DNA of 64,000 nucleotides from Hirundichthys speculiger (GCA_018398805.1 JAGFBZ010001897.1:161780-225779); one strand, 5' to 3'; positions 22,433 to 33,363 are shown, numbered from the stretch's first letter. A program made the numbers and translations. Notes: generated by a model from the letters alone, not told the origin.

Positions 22433-23100
22433 GGTCGGCAACCAGCAGCTCTGAAGCCTCATGCGGATCTTCAGCCTCTCTGCAGTGGCTCCCTGTAGCT
22501 TTGGGAGAAAAACTTGTCAGAAGGTGATTCTCGCTCTGGAGCACATGTAGTGCCATGTAGGTTGCTCGCCAGCAGGGGGAAGAATGAGTGTGTTTAGCGC
22601 TAAATACTGCCAGGTTACTGCAACGAGGAAGTTGTATCTGTGTGTTGCATCTTGGGAAAGGAAATAAAGGTGAGCATGTGTTCTGTGACTAGCGCCGGAC
22701 ATCTTTACATGTTCCTCATGTGCCGCCGTAAAAAATCAAAGAAAAACATTTCCCACACCACGTTGGTGCTGTCGTGGCGTAACACACAAAAGGAGCGATA
22801 TTGGAAACCTTCCAAAACCTGACAAATTTGTCTTTGAAACATGAATGTCATTCCCGACACTGATACGAACATGAAGATGTTTGCATTTGGAGTCCTGTCA
22901 ATCTTTGAATCTACATACTGATGTGAGCAGGTTTTCTCCAGCAGGAACTACAACAGATGTTTTATGTTCAGGCTCGATGGTTGATTGTTGTACGTGGCTG
23001 AGGAGAAAACAAGAGGATGACAACACACTGAAATGGACTTAAGTCATAATTAACTACTAACTGGCCTATTTTTATATTTATATTTTTTTAAGTTATTAAG
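22433..23100 (+). pseudogene. hAT relic with C-terminal dimerisation motif
   Basis: The left end CAGGGGTCGGCAACCAGCAG is a typical terminus of a hAT family related to ZBED5/Charlie. Near 22930 the frames read CEQVFSSRNY, matching the CEQVFSSMN motif of the hAT dimerisation domain, with stops nearby. The right terminus is not identifiable. Its position between the RT and protease parts of the gypsy element suggests insertion into that element. Confidence 0.6.
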
Positions 23101-23599
23101 CTACAGCTATACGTTTTATTTAATTTAGAGTGGGTCACTTTTTATTTGATCAACGTTTTACAAATAAGGGAATAACTCAACTAGACCTGCATGGTTCTTT
23201 GTTTTATTTCAAAGTAGGTTTACACATGCCAGTGTTTTTTTTCTCCTCATTCAAAAGATTCAAGATTAAATATATTTACTTCCATGTCAACAAGTTGACA
23301 GGAAATTGTCTTGGTTCAGTTCCCAAACATACAGCAGCAGCCAATATTCAGTCTTTATATGAGTTTGAGGTTTTCCTTTGTTATAACAGGTAAAAACAGC
23401 AATAAAATGTTAACAGTTTTCTGTTTGTTCTTCTATAATTTCACAAATGCAACAAACTATAGTTCTTTTACAGTGGATGACAAAAAAAATGGAAATGAAA
23501 CTTTAAAAACTGCCAAAGACACTAGGAATAAGCTTTTGGGTAGATGCAAATCCCTCTGAATACAGTATAACTAGATATACCCACTTATACCCACCCCAC

Positions 23600-23870
23600 A
23601 CATGGCGTTTCCGTGCCATTGGCTGCCTGAACTTGTAGGGGCTCATTTGCATCTGCAATTTCAGCTATGTCCCTCAGTTTCACACTGTTTCACTGTTCCT
23701 TACAGTTGTGTATTTTCCACACCTCATCAATAGCAGAAACCTGAGAACCAGTTTTCCAGAGTACTTACGTTTTCTTCCCCTGAAGATAGCAGTTAACAAT
23801 GCATTTTTGTCCAACAAGATCGGTAACTGTGGAATGTTTATTTGGTAGAATATTTCTTTCATTACCAGTC
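23600..23870 (-). pseudogene. Gypsy aspartic protease remnant
   Basis: On the minus strand the text includes a CIVNCYLQGKK-like stretch, then LWKTGSQVSAIDEVW and, at 23600-23650, QVQAANGTETPCVGWV. The family motif is LWDTGSQVS. The catalytic aspartate codon is replaced by AAA (lysine) at 23753-23755. Frame changes occur on both sides. In the element this domain should release Gag and Pol proteins; the copy cannot. Confidence 0.65.
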
Positions 23871-24049
23871 ATAACCTTGCATGAATGTGCCCATGTCTGT
23901 GGTGATTTTATTTCAACGTGTGTGAGTGGCTTACAGTTAGCTTTATGCTCTGGCTAGTGACTAACCTGACATAGCTTAGAGCAATAAACTGTTCTTTTAC
24001 AAACTCAGCAACATTAAAATATCTGATATTTGTCTTTTTTTCTGACACT

Positions 24050-24800
24050 TTGGCTGGTCTGGTTACTCCCTGTCCCTCGGAAACAATCTCCTCTCTTTTA
24101 AAGGAGACCTTGGCAGTGCTAGGCCTTCCTCTGTATCCTCTGGAGCCTGCTCAAGAATGCTTTCTACTTCCACACCTTTTGGCGATGCTGACAGCATCCT
24201 TCTCCTTGCTGTTGGCACAAAGGACACTTTGGACATGAGCGTCACATTGGGTACCTTTGTGTTGCAAATCTCTGCCGACACTGGGCAGTTCTAGTCATTA
24301 GTCTTGGACCACCAATAGCAACGTTTTTGTAGAGGCCCACTACTATAATGGCGTACAACAGACTCTCGATTCCAGGCTTTAAAGTGTGGCTGAGCATAGG
24401 TTACATGGTAAGGTGCCTGATACCCTGTTTCTTTGCCATCTGGGGGCTGCAGTTTTGTTGCAGTTTCGGTATTCTGGATGGATTCTCTAATTTGTGACAC
24501 CTCTGCTTTAAGATCTTTCAACAACACTATGTCTGCTTTGATTTCTTGAAGGTCTGATAACAAACCTGGAGGGAGTGTGGAAAGATTTTTGTGTGCTCTG
24601 GTTTCTGTATCCATACTTGTGTCAGTACTGACACAGTTCATGGTATCCATGAACTGCATGGATACCAGTATGGCGCTATGTTTAGCTGCGCAGCTGGAAG
24701 CCAGGTACAATGGCTTTAATAACAGCATCCACTATTTCTGATCCAGGGTAACTTTTACTAAGCCCATTCTTGATTTGGCAAATCAAACTGGAAAAGGTAA
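24050..24800 (-). pseudogene. Gypsy Gag remnant
   Basis: The minus-strand frame at 24291-24728 contains LASSCAAKHSAILVSMQFMD, LSTLPPGLLSDLQEIKADIV and LKDLKAEVSQIRESIQ, a coiled-coil-like Gag segment seen in fish gypsy elements. After this, 24290-24100 keeps a damaged zinc-knuckle region (CANSKEKDAVSIAKRCGSRK). The order Gag, knuckle, protease (23.7 kb), RT (22.3 kb) is correct for one minus-strand element. No LTRs are seen at either end. Confidence 0.6.
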
Positions 24801-25680
24801 GTCTGGTTCACCAATCTTACCTGAGACCTTGTTGTCCTTTTCACCATGCTGCACTGTGTGCATACGCAGAGGTGGTGGGACCAGGCAGAGGATGAGCACT
24901 TCATCTTTTTGTTAGTTCTATCTTGTATTTCAGTTTACTTCTGCAAGACCATTAATTTTCCTTCTTTAATCTTCCTTGTCCCACATCATGTCTTGTCATT
25001 TTTAGACACATTATCTTCGTTAGTTTCTTGCACTGATTTTATTATATTTATTAAATCTAGCAGTTCTGTCATTCCTTCATGTGCAATATGTTGGCTGATG
25101 TGTGAAATAAGATCACTACGAGTTCAGAAATCACACATCTATCAGCAGTGCTGTTTTGTAACCATTGACAGTACTTAAACAAAAAAAAATCTACCACAAA
25201 CTTATTTACAAAAATACCCCAAATAAACAAAAAACACTACTTTATTATTTCTGAATTGTTTAAGTCTTATATTCACATTTCAAAATAAAACAAATTTAAC
25301 AATGCATTCAATCAGCAGTACAGTAAATAACAGAAATCGTCTGCGTACAGGTTTTAACATACTACATGAATACATCCAAGGTATTGAGTATTCCCCGCAG
25401 GTGCTGGTGTCCCTACAGCTTATTAGCTAGCTTCAAGCTGGTCATCAAAAGTTAAATCATTTAAATCCAGAACAATATGCACAAACTGAGGTACAAACAT
25501 CTTCCTATACTGATATAAGTTATTTGACACTTTAAATAACTCTGAACCACAACCAAATTAGGAGACTTATACCTGAAAATGGAATGAATGAATAATAATA
25601 CAGAGACACAGCTCCCCTCTGCTCAGGCATATAGTTGACTGAACCTGGGGTGATTCTAGGGTCAGAGCTTTCCCACTGCG
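24801..25680. other. AT-rich flank, no gene seen
   Basis: I see no supported gene. The open frame near 24846 has no motif and lies in AT-rich DNA. Confidence 0.35.
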
Positions 25681-25697
25681 CAATTTATGGTTCAGAA

Positions 25698-26070
25698 GAC
25701 GTCTATTTGACGTCTTTTTGCGACGTCGGAATCACGTCTCGAAAAGGTGCAGAATGAAATGTTTTTTTTTTGACGTCTTTTCCCGACGTCGTGTGGACGT
25801 CTTTTCCCGACGTCGTGTGGACGTCTTTTCCCGACGTCGTGTGGACGTCTTTCCCCCGACGTCGTGTGGACGTCTTTCCCTCGACGTCCTGTGGACGTCT
25901 CGAAAAGGTGCAGAATGAAATGTTTTTTTGACGTCTTTTCCCGACGTCGTGTGGACGTCTTTCCCTCGACGCTTTATGGACGTCTCGAAAAAGTGCAGAA
26001 TGAAATGTTTTTTGACGTCTTTTCCCGACGTCGTGTGGACATCTTTCCCTCGACGCTTTATGGACCTCCA
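25698..26070. repeat. Tandem 24-bp GACGTC repeat, left array
   Basis: GACGTCTTTTCCC-GACGTCGTGTG recurs with starts at 25772, 25796, 25820, 25844, 25869 and about 25893. A second-order phrase, TCGAAAARGTGCAGAATGAA, ends subarrays at 25740, 25900 and 25985. Because 24 is a multiple of three, several frames on both strands stay open without implying a protein. Confidence 0.95.
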
Positions 26071-26508
26071 CTTCCATATATCCGGGGCTGGATTAACATC
26101 CACTAACTACCTTCATTAAAGTGTTAAAACTGGACTATTCTGTAATTTACTCTAAGGTAGCAAACTAGAAACCAAACCAAATTTACATTGCAATTTCTTT
26201 TAAATGTAACAATTCTGTAAAATTAACACATTCAGTAAAATTATAGCATTACATGCAGTGCAAAATAATATAACCATTACCCGTGTTGCAACAGTTGATA
26301 GCTCACAGAATTAGGAAGAAAGGCAAAAAACAACTTTATTAATATTGATTCACACTATTTACATATTAACATTTGTCATACTATACAGAATTTACATATT
26401 AAAAATGATTAAGACTACACATTTACAAATTAACAATGATTTAAACTATTTACATAATCTCTACACTACGTACCACATCATCTGCATATGAACCACAAGT
26501 CCAGTTAA

Positions 26509-26683
26509 ACTAGGTGTTGAGGCCTCCACTTCTGGCTGGTGCATGTTTGAGGTGGTCGGCCACGACTTGTTTTACTTCTGCCTCCGTCGCCAGGGGGTAG
26601 GCCTTCATGACAGCATCTAGAAAAAAGTTGTGGATTGTCACCATGTCCCTGTAACTGAACTCTCGTAGAAAACTTCTACAAAA
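26509..26683 (-). CDS. Terminal exon of an unclassified transposon gene
   Basis: On the minus strand a TTTATTTTTGTAG acceptor is followed by an open segment that includes FLREFSYRDMVTIHNFFLDA, then VMKAYPLATEAEVKQVVADH and LKHAPARSGGLNT before a stop at about 26509. The pattern AVxxxYPxATEAEVxxVVxxxLxxAPxRxGG resembles the C-terminus of DUF4806-type proteins as I remember them. That is a weak family guess. The exon lies between the two GACGTC arrays. Confidence 0.45.
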
Positions 26684-26892
26684 ATAAATATTAGCTTACA
26701 ATTAGCCTACAATTAGCTTAGCAATATTAGCAAGCTGGCTTCAAATGAGAATCAAGAGGAGCACCAAGATTGACAGTTCAAAGCATCTTGTGGGATTTAA
26801 TACCACGTAAAAGACGTTTAGCAGAAAAATCCTAACTCTTTTAGTTTGATATTACACACTTAGAAAAGAATGAAAACTGTTATGATAGTTAC

Positions 26893-27013
26893 CGCTGAAC
26901 ACCGAGCCGCGGAGGCACCCATCTCTGCGAAGAACGGCAACACCCCCATCATCGCTTTGGTATGCTCCGCTGCAGGCTCTCCCTTTGATATCTAAGTATT
27001 CACGTTTCAGAGA
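26893..27013 (-). CDS. Internal exon of the same gene (putative)
   Basis: A minus-strand segment with acceptor CATCTTTCAG and donor GCG|GTAACT is open in one frame for 40 codons: SLKREYLDIKGRACSGAYQS followed by DDGGVAVLRRDGCLRGSVFS. The only open frame leaves one extra base at the donor, and this does not join in frame to the downstream exon at 26509-26683. Either a frameshift has occurred or another exon lies between. I do not recognise the family. Confidence 0.4.
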
Positions 27014-27356
27014 CTGAAAGATGAAATGATGGTGGGATGTTGAAGGGTATGTCGGGGCAGTACTAACCTGAAAATTATGTTTTCAATATTAAAACCAACG
27101 AATGGGAGGAAAAAATACAAACACAAATGTTTAATTACATTATATGAATATAATTTTCATTTAGCCCCGTAATTTGTACGAGAACCCTCAAAATACTTAC
27201 ATTTCCAGTAATACTCTTTAAACACATTCAGCGTGGACCAGGGTTTTACCTCGCAGCAGAGGGTGTTTTACAGTCAGCTGTGATATGCAACAACGTGGAG
27301 TGTGAGATAATTTGAGTCTCATATCGTGGTCGACAGCGGTGTCCAGATGAGTCCAC

Positions 27357-27910
27357 TTAAGGACGTCGATATAACGTCGAGATGAGGTCCGATCGGTGGT
27401 GTGTGTGTGCGCGGCGGCGCGCACAATGCGGGAGCCTCTCCCCCGCAATAAAAGTAAGGGATAAAAGTTCATTTCTCAGGCGGGGAAAAATCACATTGGG
27501 CATAAGGTGTCTGGAACTTGGTGACCACTTGTGGACGTCAATATAACGTCCACTTGTGGACGTCAATATAACGTCGAAATGAGGTCCTCGTCGGACCAAA
27601 TCACTTCCAGTGTCTGCGCGTGTTTAAGCGCTTCCGTGCGGACTCCGTGCGGTCCGCACTGTGCCGGTCCGTCGCAAATGTCGAAAAAAGGTCCAATAAT
27701 GACGTCTACATCTCGACCTATTATGCACGTTGAGCCGACGTCTATATTTGGTCTTTATATGACGTCCAGATTCTGAACGTCATAGCGACGTCTAAAAAGG
27801 GTCATATTTTGACGTCGAAGTTTCGACCTATTTTCTACGTTCCATAGACGTCGAGATCTGGTCTCTGACGGACCGACCTAAAACTGACGTCATCTGCACG
27901 TCTTTTCGAC
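27357..27910. repeat. GACGTC/ACGTC repeat, right array
   Basis: At least a dozen ACGTC or GACGTC hexamers occur, many followed after seven or eight bases by GGTC or CGACC. A direct duplication of GTGGACGTCAATATAACGTC lies at 27533-27572. Unit length is about 30-40 bp and less regular than in the left array. Confidence 0.85.
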
Positions 27911-27915
27911 CTGCA

Positions 27916-28540
27916 ATGTTTGGTGGGTTAGGGGTGCTAAGCAACCAATGAGCCCCACCACAACCCACAACACCACCTTTTTTCCCACAAAATCAAAACA
28001 CGTTTATTGAAAAATAATTTTTGGATAATCATTATGACATTTATGAGAGAAGAGCATCATCTTTTGGGAAAAAAAAAACTGACTGGAAAGACATGCAAAT
28101 CTTTGAAAATTTCAATGAAAACTTTAATACCACAATGCCATCACATACTGTATATATGCACAACACAATATATGTGTTTGTTACATTTTCTGTAGATTAT
28201 TTGCAAATGGCCATCTCTAACCAATTTGCACATCTGTCTGAACTTTTATACACCAATGTAAGTCATCAATAATTAATAATCAAACAAGCTCCACATCAAG
28301 AGCAAAAAAGATAAAACCAAAAAGTCCCCCAAATCCAGATTATTTACCCAGGTCTTGAAAATATTTAGAAATTATAGATATAAAAGGAAATCTTTGAAAG
28401 TACTTCCCCTGAATTCCCATTCGGCTCTACCATGTAAGCAGGTAATGCACTCTGCTTTGGGAGAGTTAATCTTCCTCTTCCTCCCTTTCTCCTGGCACTG
28501 ATAATCAGACACAAATGTGGGCAGGACAGTGGAAGTCTGT
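27916..28540. other. Non-coding, no gene seen
   Basis: Nothing recognisable apart from AT-rich text with short weak frames. Confidence 0.35.
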
Positions 28541-28548
28541 GTCACGTC

Positions 28549-29306
28549 CAGTGGTGGAAAGAGTACTGAAAATCTTTACTCAAGTACAAGTACTGTTACA
28601 TTGCTAAAATATTACTCAATTAAAAGTAAAAGTACTGGTGTTTGAAAAATACTTAAGTAGAAGTACAGAGTATTCATCAAAACACTACTCAGAGGATTAG
28701 TTACTTTTAACCAGTGATGTCACTGTCACCTCTCCAGACTAGGGCTCTAAATTTTGTGTATTTTGCTTTGCCAATAGTTAGAACGCTAACAATTAATCAT
28801 TAATAACTGATAAGATAGTCTTTTTTTTCCCTAATTTTGATTGGTTGTTTTTTTTTGTCTTTTCTTCTCATTTTTAGTTTTTATTTCCCTGTTCAGCAAA
28901 TGTCTCATGCAGACAAAAAAAATTAGATGAGGTGCAGTTGCTGCCACGACTATTGATTAAATATTCAGGAATACATTTTTAACTGGTTAAATTCTTAACA
29001 CAGAATCAAATAAAGATCAATAATTAACATCCCTTTTTTGTTTTGTCCTGGGTTTCATCAGCTTGTTTGCCATCACATCACCTTACTGGCTACAAAATGG
29101 AGATAAAAAGTCTGGATATCAATTAAAATTGTACTCAGTACTCAACTATGATTTTAAAAGTAACTAAGTAGATTCCATGGCATAATTAATACTTAAGTAC
29201 AAGTAAAACTGCAGACTTGAAAATCTACTCATAAAAGTACAAGTACCCCAAAAAACTACTTAATTACAGTAATTTGAGTATTTGTAATTAATTACTTCCA
29301 CAGCTG
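28549..29306. mobile_element. hAT MITE, 758 bp
   Basis: The ends are CAGTGGTGGAAAGAGTACT at the left and the complement of CAGCTGTGGAAGTAATTAAT at the right. They are flanked by an 8-bp duplication with one mismatch, GTCACGTC (28541-28548) and GTCATGTC (29307-29314). Subterminal sequence is full of AAGTACAAGTA/TACTTAAGTA blocks, a common fish hAT MITE signature. It has no coding capacity. Confidence 0.88.
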
Positions 29307-30080
29307 GTCATGTCACAAAAATGTGACAGCGCTAACTGTGTTAATGCAGCTAACGGTGCTAACTGAGCTAACGCGCTAACTGGAAAAGGGTGCCTGGACT
29401 CAAGTAACGTTACTCGCCGATTTGGTATCGGAATCTGAACAACTCTAAATGGAAACAAGGGTGAGACAGCTTTGGAACAACTTACTTGGTTCACAACAAC
29501 TAAGCAGATTCTCAGTGTGTGTGTATTATGTTGGACGACGGGCTGTGGTCCTACAGAGCGCTGCAGGTAACTTTGAAGAGGAGAAGTAACGTTAGTGAGA
29601 AACGGACGATACCATTAGGCCGTTAGGTCGTTTTCATTTTCATTCTTAAAATATAAACTTAAACCACAAACTATGGATTAAGTTTTGGACATTATCTAAG
29701 CCTGTCAAATGCGAACCAAAATTTTAGAATAACAAAATTTTTTACTCCAGGTTTTTGGGGTGCTGGAATTTCAATTTAGGGATGCTGAAGCACCCCTAAA
29801 AAAGGGCTAGCCTCGCCCATGGACTGAACGGAGGAAGCAATGTGCCTCTCTACTTGTCTCATCTGCTCGACAGTTCCCCTACTGGTGCCCACTGGTTACT
29901 ACTCTTTCCATTACTGGTACTGATTTTAGATATGTGAAGACACAAAAGCTAGAAATCCAACATAAGATTTACTTACACGCTTCTGAGTATTCTGGTCTCT
30001 GGATCTAATTCAAGTTTGGATTTTGTCTGGGTTTTATTTCAGTCCTTCACATTTGCACATAACCTGCTTTCTGAGGCAGA
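29307..30080. other. Non-coding with GCTAAC repeats and a small hairpin
   Basis: GCTAAC recurs several times at 29331-29380. Near 29775-29802, TTTAGGGATGCTGAAGCACC forms a near-perfect 12-bp hairpin with the following CCTAAA. No gene is seen. Confidence 0.4.
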
Positions 30081-30199
30081 CTCCAGGTGAGGATTTAGAT
30101 TCATTTACACACACACACACATTTACACACACCTGCACCACCATATTACACAGAACGGTCGCTGCCCGTCCTGTTCCTGTGTCTTTCTGTCCTGTTTTT

Positions 30200-30454
30200 T
30201 TTTTTTTTTTTTATAAATGTTTTTATTGAAAAAGAACATCAGACAAAATCAGTCACTGAATCACAATTTACATTTTTACATTTTTTTTTTCCCCGAACAA
30301 ACTACCCTCCCGCCTTCCCACCCCACCCACCCCGTCCACGGCTAATCATGGCAACAAATAATACTGTTTATCCATGCATTCCGAAATACAACAAAAAACA
30401 GGCACACTCAGCTGGGGAGTACTTCTAAATTTCTAAAATAAGAAATAAAGGGTT
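30200..30454 (-). mobile_element. L1-type LINE 3' end, 5'-truncated
   Basis: On the minus strand the insert ends TTTTTCAATAAAAACATTTA followed by poly(A), seen as poly(T) at 30196-30212. It is flanked by the direct repeat TTTCTGTCCTGTTTTT at 30184-30199 and 30455-30470. Only 255 bp of 3' untranslated sequence is present, typical of target-primed reverse transcription with strong 5' truncation. The polymerase family is inferred from the tail only. Confidence 0.8.
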
Positions 30455-31189
30455 TTTCTGTCCTGTTTTTATGTCGTGCTTCACTATTAGTGATTTTAAC
30501 TATGGCACCATCCATTTACATATACAAACAGTTGGGGGGGGGGGGGGTAACGTAAACAAGATTATAACTTGTTTGGTTTTTTGTTTCCAATATGAGATTG
30601 AGTCATTGAATAAACAGATGATACATTGATACATTGTCCATGTATCATAGTGAATAATAATAATAATTGGAGTTAGGACTTCTTTCCATGACTTTAAGCA
30701 GTCAAAGTTCCCAGATGTCTGTTCAGGTAATGTTAAGAGTCACATGTGTGCCGTCGGTTTAAAGCTGAAACCTCATCACCAAAACTACAGTCACTTTTGA
30801 ATCACGCTCCGCTGCACAAGCTCGACACAGATCTGAAACACCACCTTCAAGTGCCACGTCCCAACCATTCATGACCATATAAGGTAGAGGCATATTTCAA
30901 TTCAATTTAGTCCAAAGCTACTGTAGTTAATTTATTTAATTAAAGTCATCTTGCACTCACTCACAAATAAATTGAGTCACTGAATGAACAAATGATGGGG
31001 CTCATGCACAAACCCAAAGCAGTTTTTTTACTCACTATTTTTTTTTTGGGGGGGGGGGGGGGGGGTTGAATTAGACTTCCATATAAACTAAATTGTGCAT
31101 AAATAACACATTAATCATTATTTGATTAAAATATATTTTAAGAAAATACTCTAAAACAAACACTGAGGGGTTTTGGCACATGTGCATGA

Positions 31190-31390
31190 GCATGAGCATG
31201 AGCATGTGCATGTCCGTGAGCCTTCTCTAAGCAGTATACATAGAGGAGGCTCATACACATGTGCATGTGCATATGCATGAGCCTTCTCTATGCAGTATGC
31301 ACATGTGCATGTGCATGTGCATGAGCCTTCTCTATGCAGTATGCACATGTGCATGTGCATGTGCACGAGCCTTCTCTATGCAGTATGCAC
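31190..31390. repeat. Minisatellite with GCATGTGCATGAGCC units
   Basis: The phrase GAGCCTTCTCTATGCAGTAT recurs at about 31218, 31279, 31323 and 31368. (GCATGT)n and (GCATGA)n hexamers separate the units, giving a period near 45 bp in the last three. It lies a few tens of bases upstream of the host first exon. Confidence 0.9.
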
Positions 31391-31419
31391 GGTCTAACCC
31401 AACTGTGATTGGAGTGTAG

Positions 31420-32268
31420 TTCTCGCTGTGACCAGAGGTGGCAGAATAGTTCAGCTAATCTCTCCCCAGCTGCTTCGCCTCCTCTGTCGGGCTCAGACTC
31501 CCGCTCGGCCCGCGCCTCATCAGAGCTCCACTCCGGGCTTTACCTCCAACCACTTTAGATCAATGGCTCTACACTCTGTCTGGGTCTCTTTACCCTCTCT
31601 CTCTCTCTCTCTCTCTCTCCCCCGTCTCTCCAGTTCTATAGATCTACAGAGAAAAAAAAGATAGGGAGAGAGAGAATGGGTTCATCCCCCCCCCCTCCTC
31701 CCTCTCCTCCCACCCACTCCACCGGTCCTCGGCAGACGGAGCGGACCTCCGGGAAGGCAGCGTGGGTTTTTGCGCTCCTCGCGCGTACATGAATGGGGAC
31801 CAGCAGAGCGCGGGAGTGATGGAGACTCTGCCTTCATAGTTGCTGGAACTTATTCTCTTTATCAATAAAAGGAGGAAACTGCTCCCCTGTGTTCTTATTG
31901 GAATTTATCTTTATATTTTTATGTTTTCTTTCTTTCTGAGACTCCAGAGTCCAGCAGGAGATCAGAGTGGTTTCAGGGGAGAGAGGGGATTGCTTTAACT
32001 CCCTCTCTCTCCTCTTCCCAGCCTTTTACCTCGACAGCTGATTCATTTTTTTTCTTCTAACTGAGAGTTGGATTCTGTGGAGGATTGAAAACACCGAAGG
32101 ACACCTGTGATTGGGTCTGTTTGTGTGACACCTCCAACTCTGTGGGACTGGAGCGGGGCAGCATGGAGGCGGCCCGGGTTGGATGTACCGGTGATGTCTG
32201 GAGGAGGACGGGAGGACTCTGCGTGATGCTGCTCTGCTGGCTGCTGGGAGCGCGCGACCCAGTGCTCG
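31420..32268 (+). CDS. First exon of a host secreted/membrane protein gene
   Basis: This is the best candidate for a resident host exon. A pyrimidine-rich leader with CT repeats precedes an ATG at 32163 in good context (GCAGCATGG). The 106-nt coding part reads MEAARVGCTGDVWRRTGGLC then VMLLCWLLGARDPVLG. It is a signal peptide with a basic n-region, a hydrophobic VMLLCWLL core and small residues near the expected cleavage site. It ends at CTCG|GTGAGA, a consensus donor at 32269, in phase 1, the usual phase for signal-peptide exons of receptors and secreted proteins. The leader may itself be spliced or longer. Later exons are not identifiable in the window, so the protein cannot be named; intron 1 must be long. 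Confidence 0.65.
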
Positions 32269-32269
32269 G

Positions 32270-33220
32270 TGAGAGAGAGGATGGAGAGACGTGCGTGGAT
32301 GCCGCGTCCGTCCTGCGGTTTGTGTGTGCGCGTCTGGGACTGGGTACGTGTGTGTGCGGGTGGTGGTGGTGGGCATAGTGGGCTCGTGTCTGTGTGTATC
32401 TGCTTGCTGTGAAACGACACACGTGCACGCGCTCGTGTCCCAGTTGAATGCTGATGACAGTCTGGACTCAGAGTGTGCATGAGACTGTGATGCTGCAGGT
32501 GTGATCGGGGTTTGACTGGTGGATTACAGGTTCAGGTGATCATGTTCATGCGAGGGTTCCACCTGAGATTTTTATTACTACACTAAAGTTGGTCTGCATT
32601 GATTCTGACTGGCTTCAGGTGGTTACAGTGACTTTATGCATACGCTAAAATCATGCTATTAGTGGTTGTTGGTGAGTGTTTCAGTATTTTTCTTGTTTCT
32701 GGGTTTTATCAGAGGCTCAGTAAGAGTCCTGAGCTGCTGGATGTCACCAGCTTTCACCAGGCCTTTCTGGCTTGAACAAGCTTCAGTATGAACACTTTCT
32801 AGCCCTGTATTTGCTCCTGGGGGGGGGGACTAGAGCAGAATATGGAATGATGATTCTGTTGTACTTCTCTCTGCATCTGCGCTCTCATTAGCCGACAAGT
32901 GATATTTCAGTAGTCAGGACTCCGGTGGTAACTAACTCGACAGTAAACACAAACAACATTTATCTTGTGGAGTTAGCCATCAGGCAAGGTTTTGAAGCTA
33001 AACTTACCATTCAAAATAGTATCTTTTGTATCCATTTTATCCCAACTACTGCTAACGGAGATTTGTTTATGTCTGTCTGTCTGCGGCATGGCCGTCGACG
33101 TCAGTACATGGCTTCCTGTTTTGACAGGACTACGGAGGACTACAGGACTACAATTACGGAGGGGCCCGAGGCTCATTAAACCTACTCTCCTCTCTACTAT
33201 TGTACATCACCGGCCAGGCT
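32270..33220. other. Start of putative intron 1, no exon seen
   Basis: GT-rich sequence follows the donor and then anonymous DNA. At 32960-33220 the text becomes part of a decayed hAT. I see no second exon. Confidence 0.4.
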
Positions 33221-33309
33221 AAGGCTCGCGTTAATCGCGCGTTAAAAAAATTAGTTGCGTTAAAATTATTTTGCGTTAATCATGCGTTAACGCGTTAACT
33301 TTGACAGCC

Positions 33310-33312
<3 letters not shown>
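32960..33312. mobile_element. hAT-like right-end remnant
   Basis: GCGTTAATCATGCGTTAACG followed by CGTTAACTTTGACAGCCCTA is the terminal region of a fish hAT family that begins TAGGGCTGTCAAAGTTAAC. A related end lies at 42575-42640. The left end of this copy is not seen, and a (TA)n tract follows immediately. Confidence 0.6.

Positions 33313-33363
<51 letters not shown>

Larger units (their letters stand above)
25690..27915 (-). mobile_element. Element with GACGTC-array termini (unclassified)
   Basis: Both ends of this 2.2-kb region are dense in GACGTC. The left array (25698-26070) uses 24-bp units. The right array (27357-27910) has GACGTC followed after about seven bases by GGTC or CGACC. 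Between them lie two exon-like segments on the minus strand. Arrays at both ends around a small spliced gene are the layout of a DNA transposon with subterminal repeats. I could not identify simple terminal inverted repeats or a target duplication, so the limits and class are open; a PIF/ISL2EU-like or other cut-and-paste element is possible. Confidence 0.55.

Noticed and set aside
25698..26070. CRISPR-like array
   Set aside because: Units are contiguous 24-bp tandem repeats without spacers in a vertebrate genome, so it is a satellite-type array.
25698..26119. Five long overlapping frames as real proteins
   Set aside because: They follow from a stop-free repeat unit whose length is divisible by three; there is no start or splice support.
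27357..27910. GACGTC cluster as a CRE enhancer of a nearby gene
   Set aside because: Full TGACGTCA sites are few, no promoter or host gene is adjacent, and the cluster is one end of a repeat element.
32026..32480. Minus-strand frames of 116-145 codons over the host exon
   Set aside because: Ser/Pro/His-rich antisense readings of a GC-rich first exon and GT-rich intron start, with no motif.
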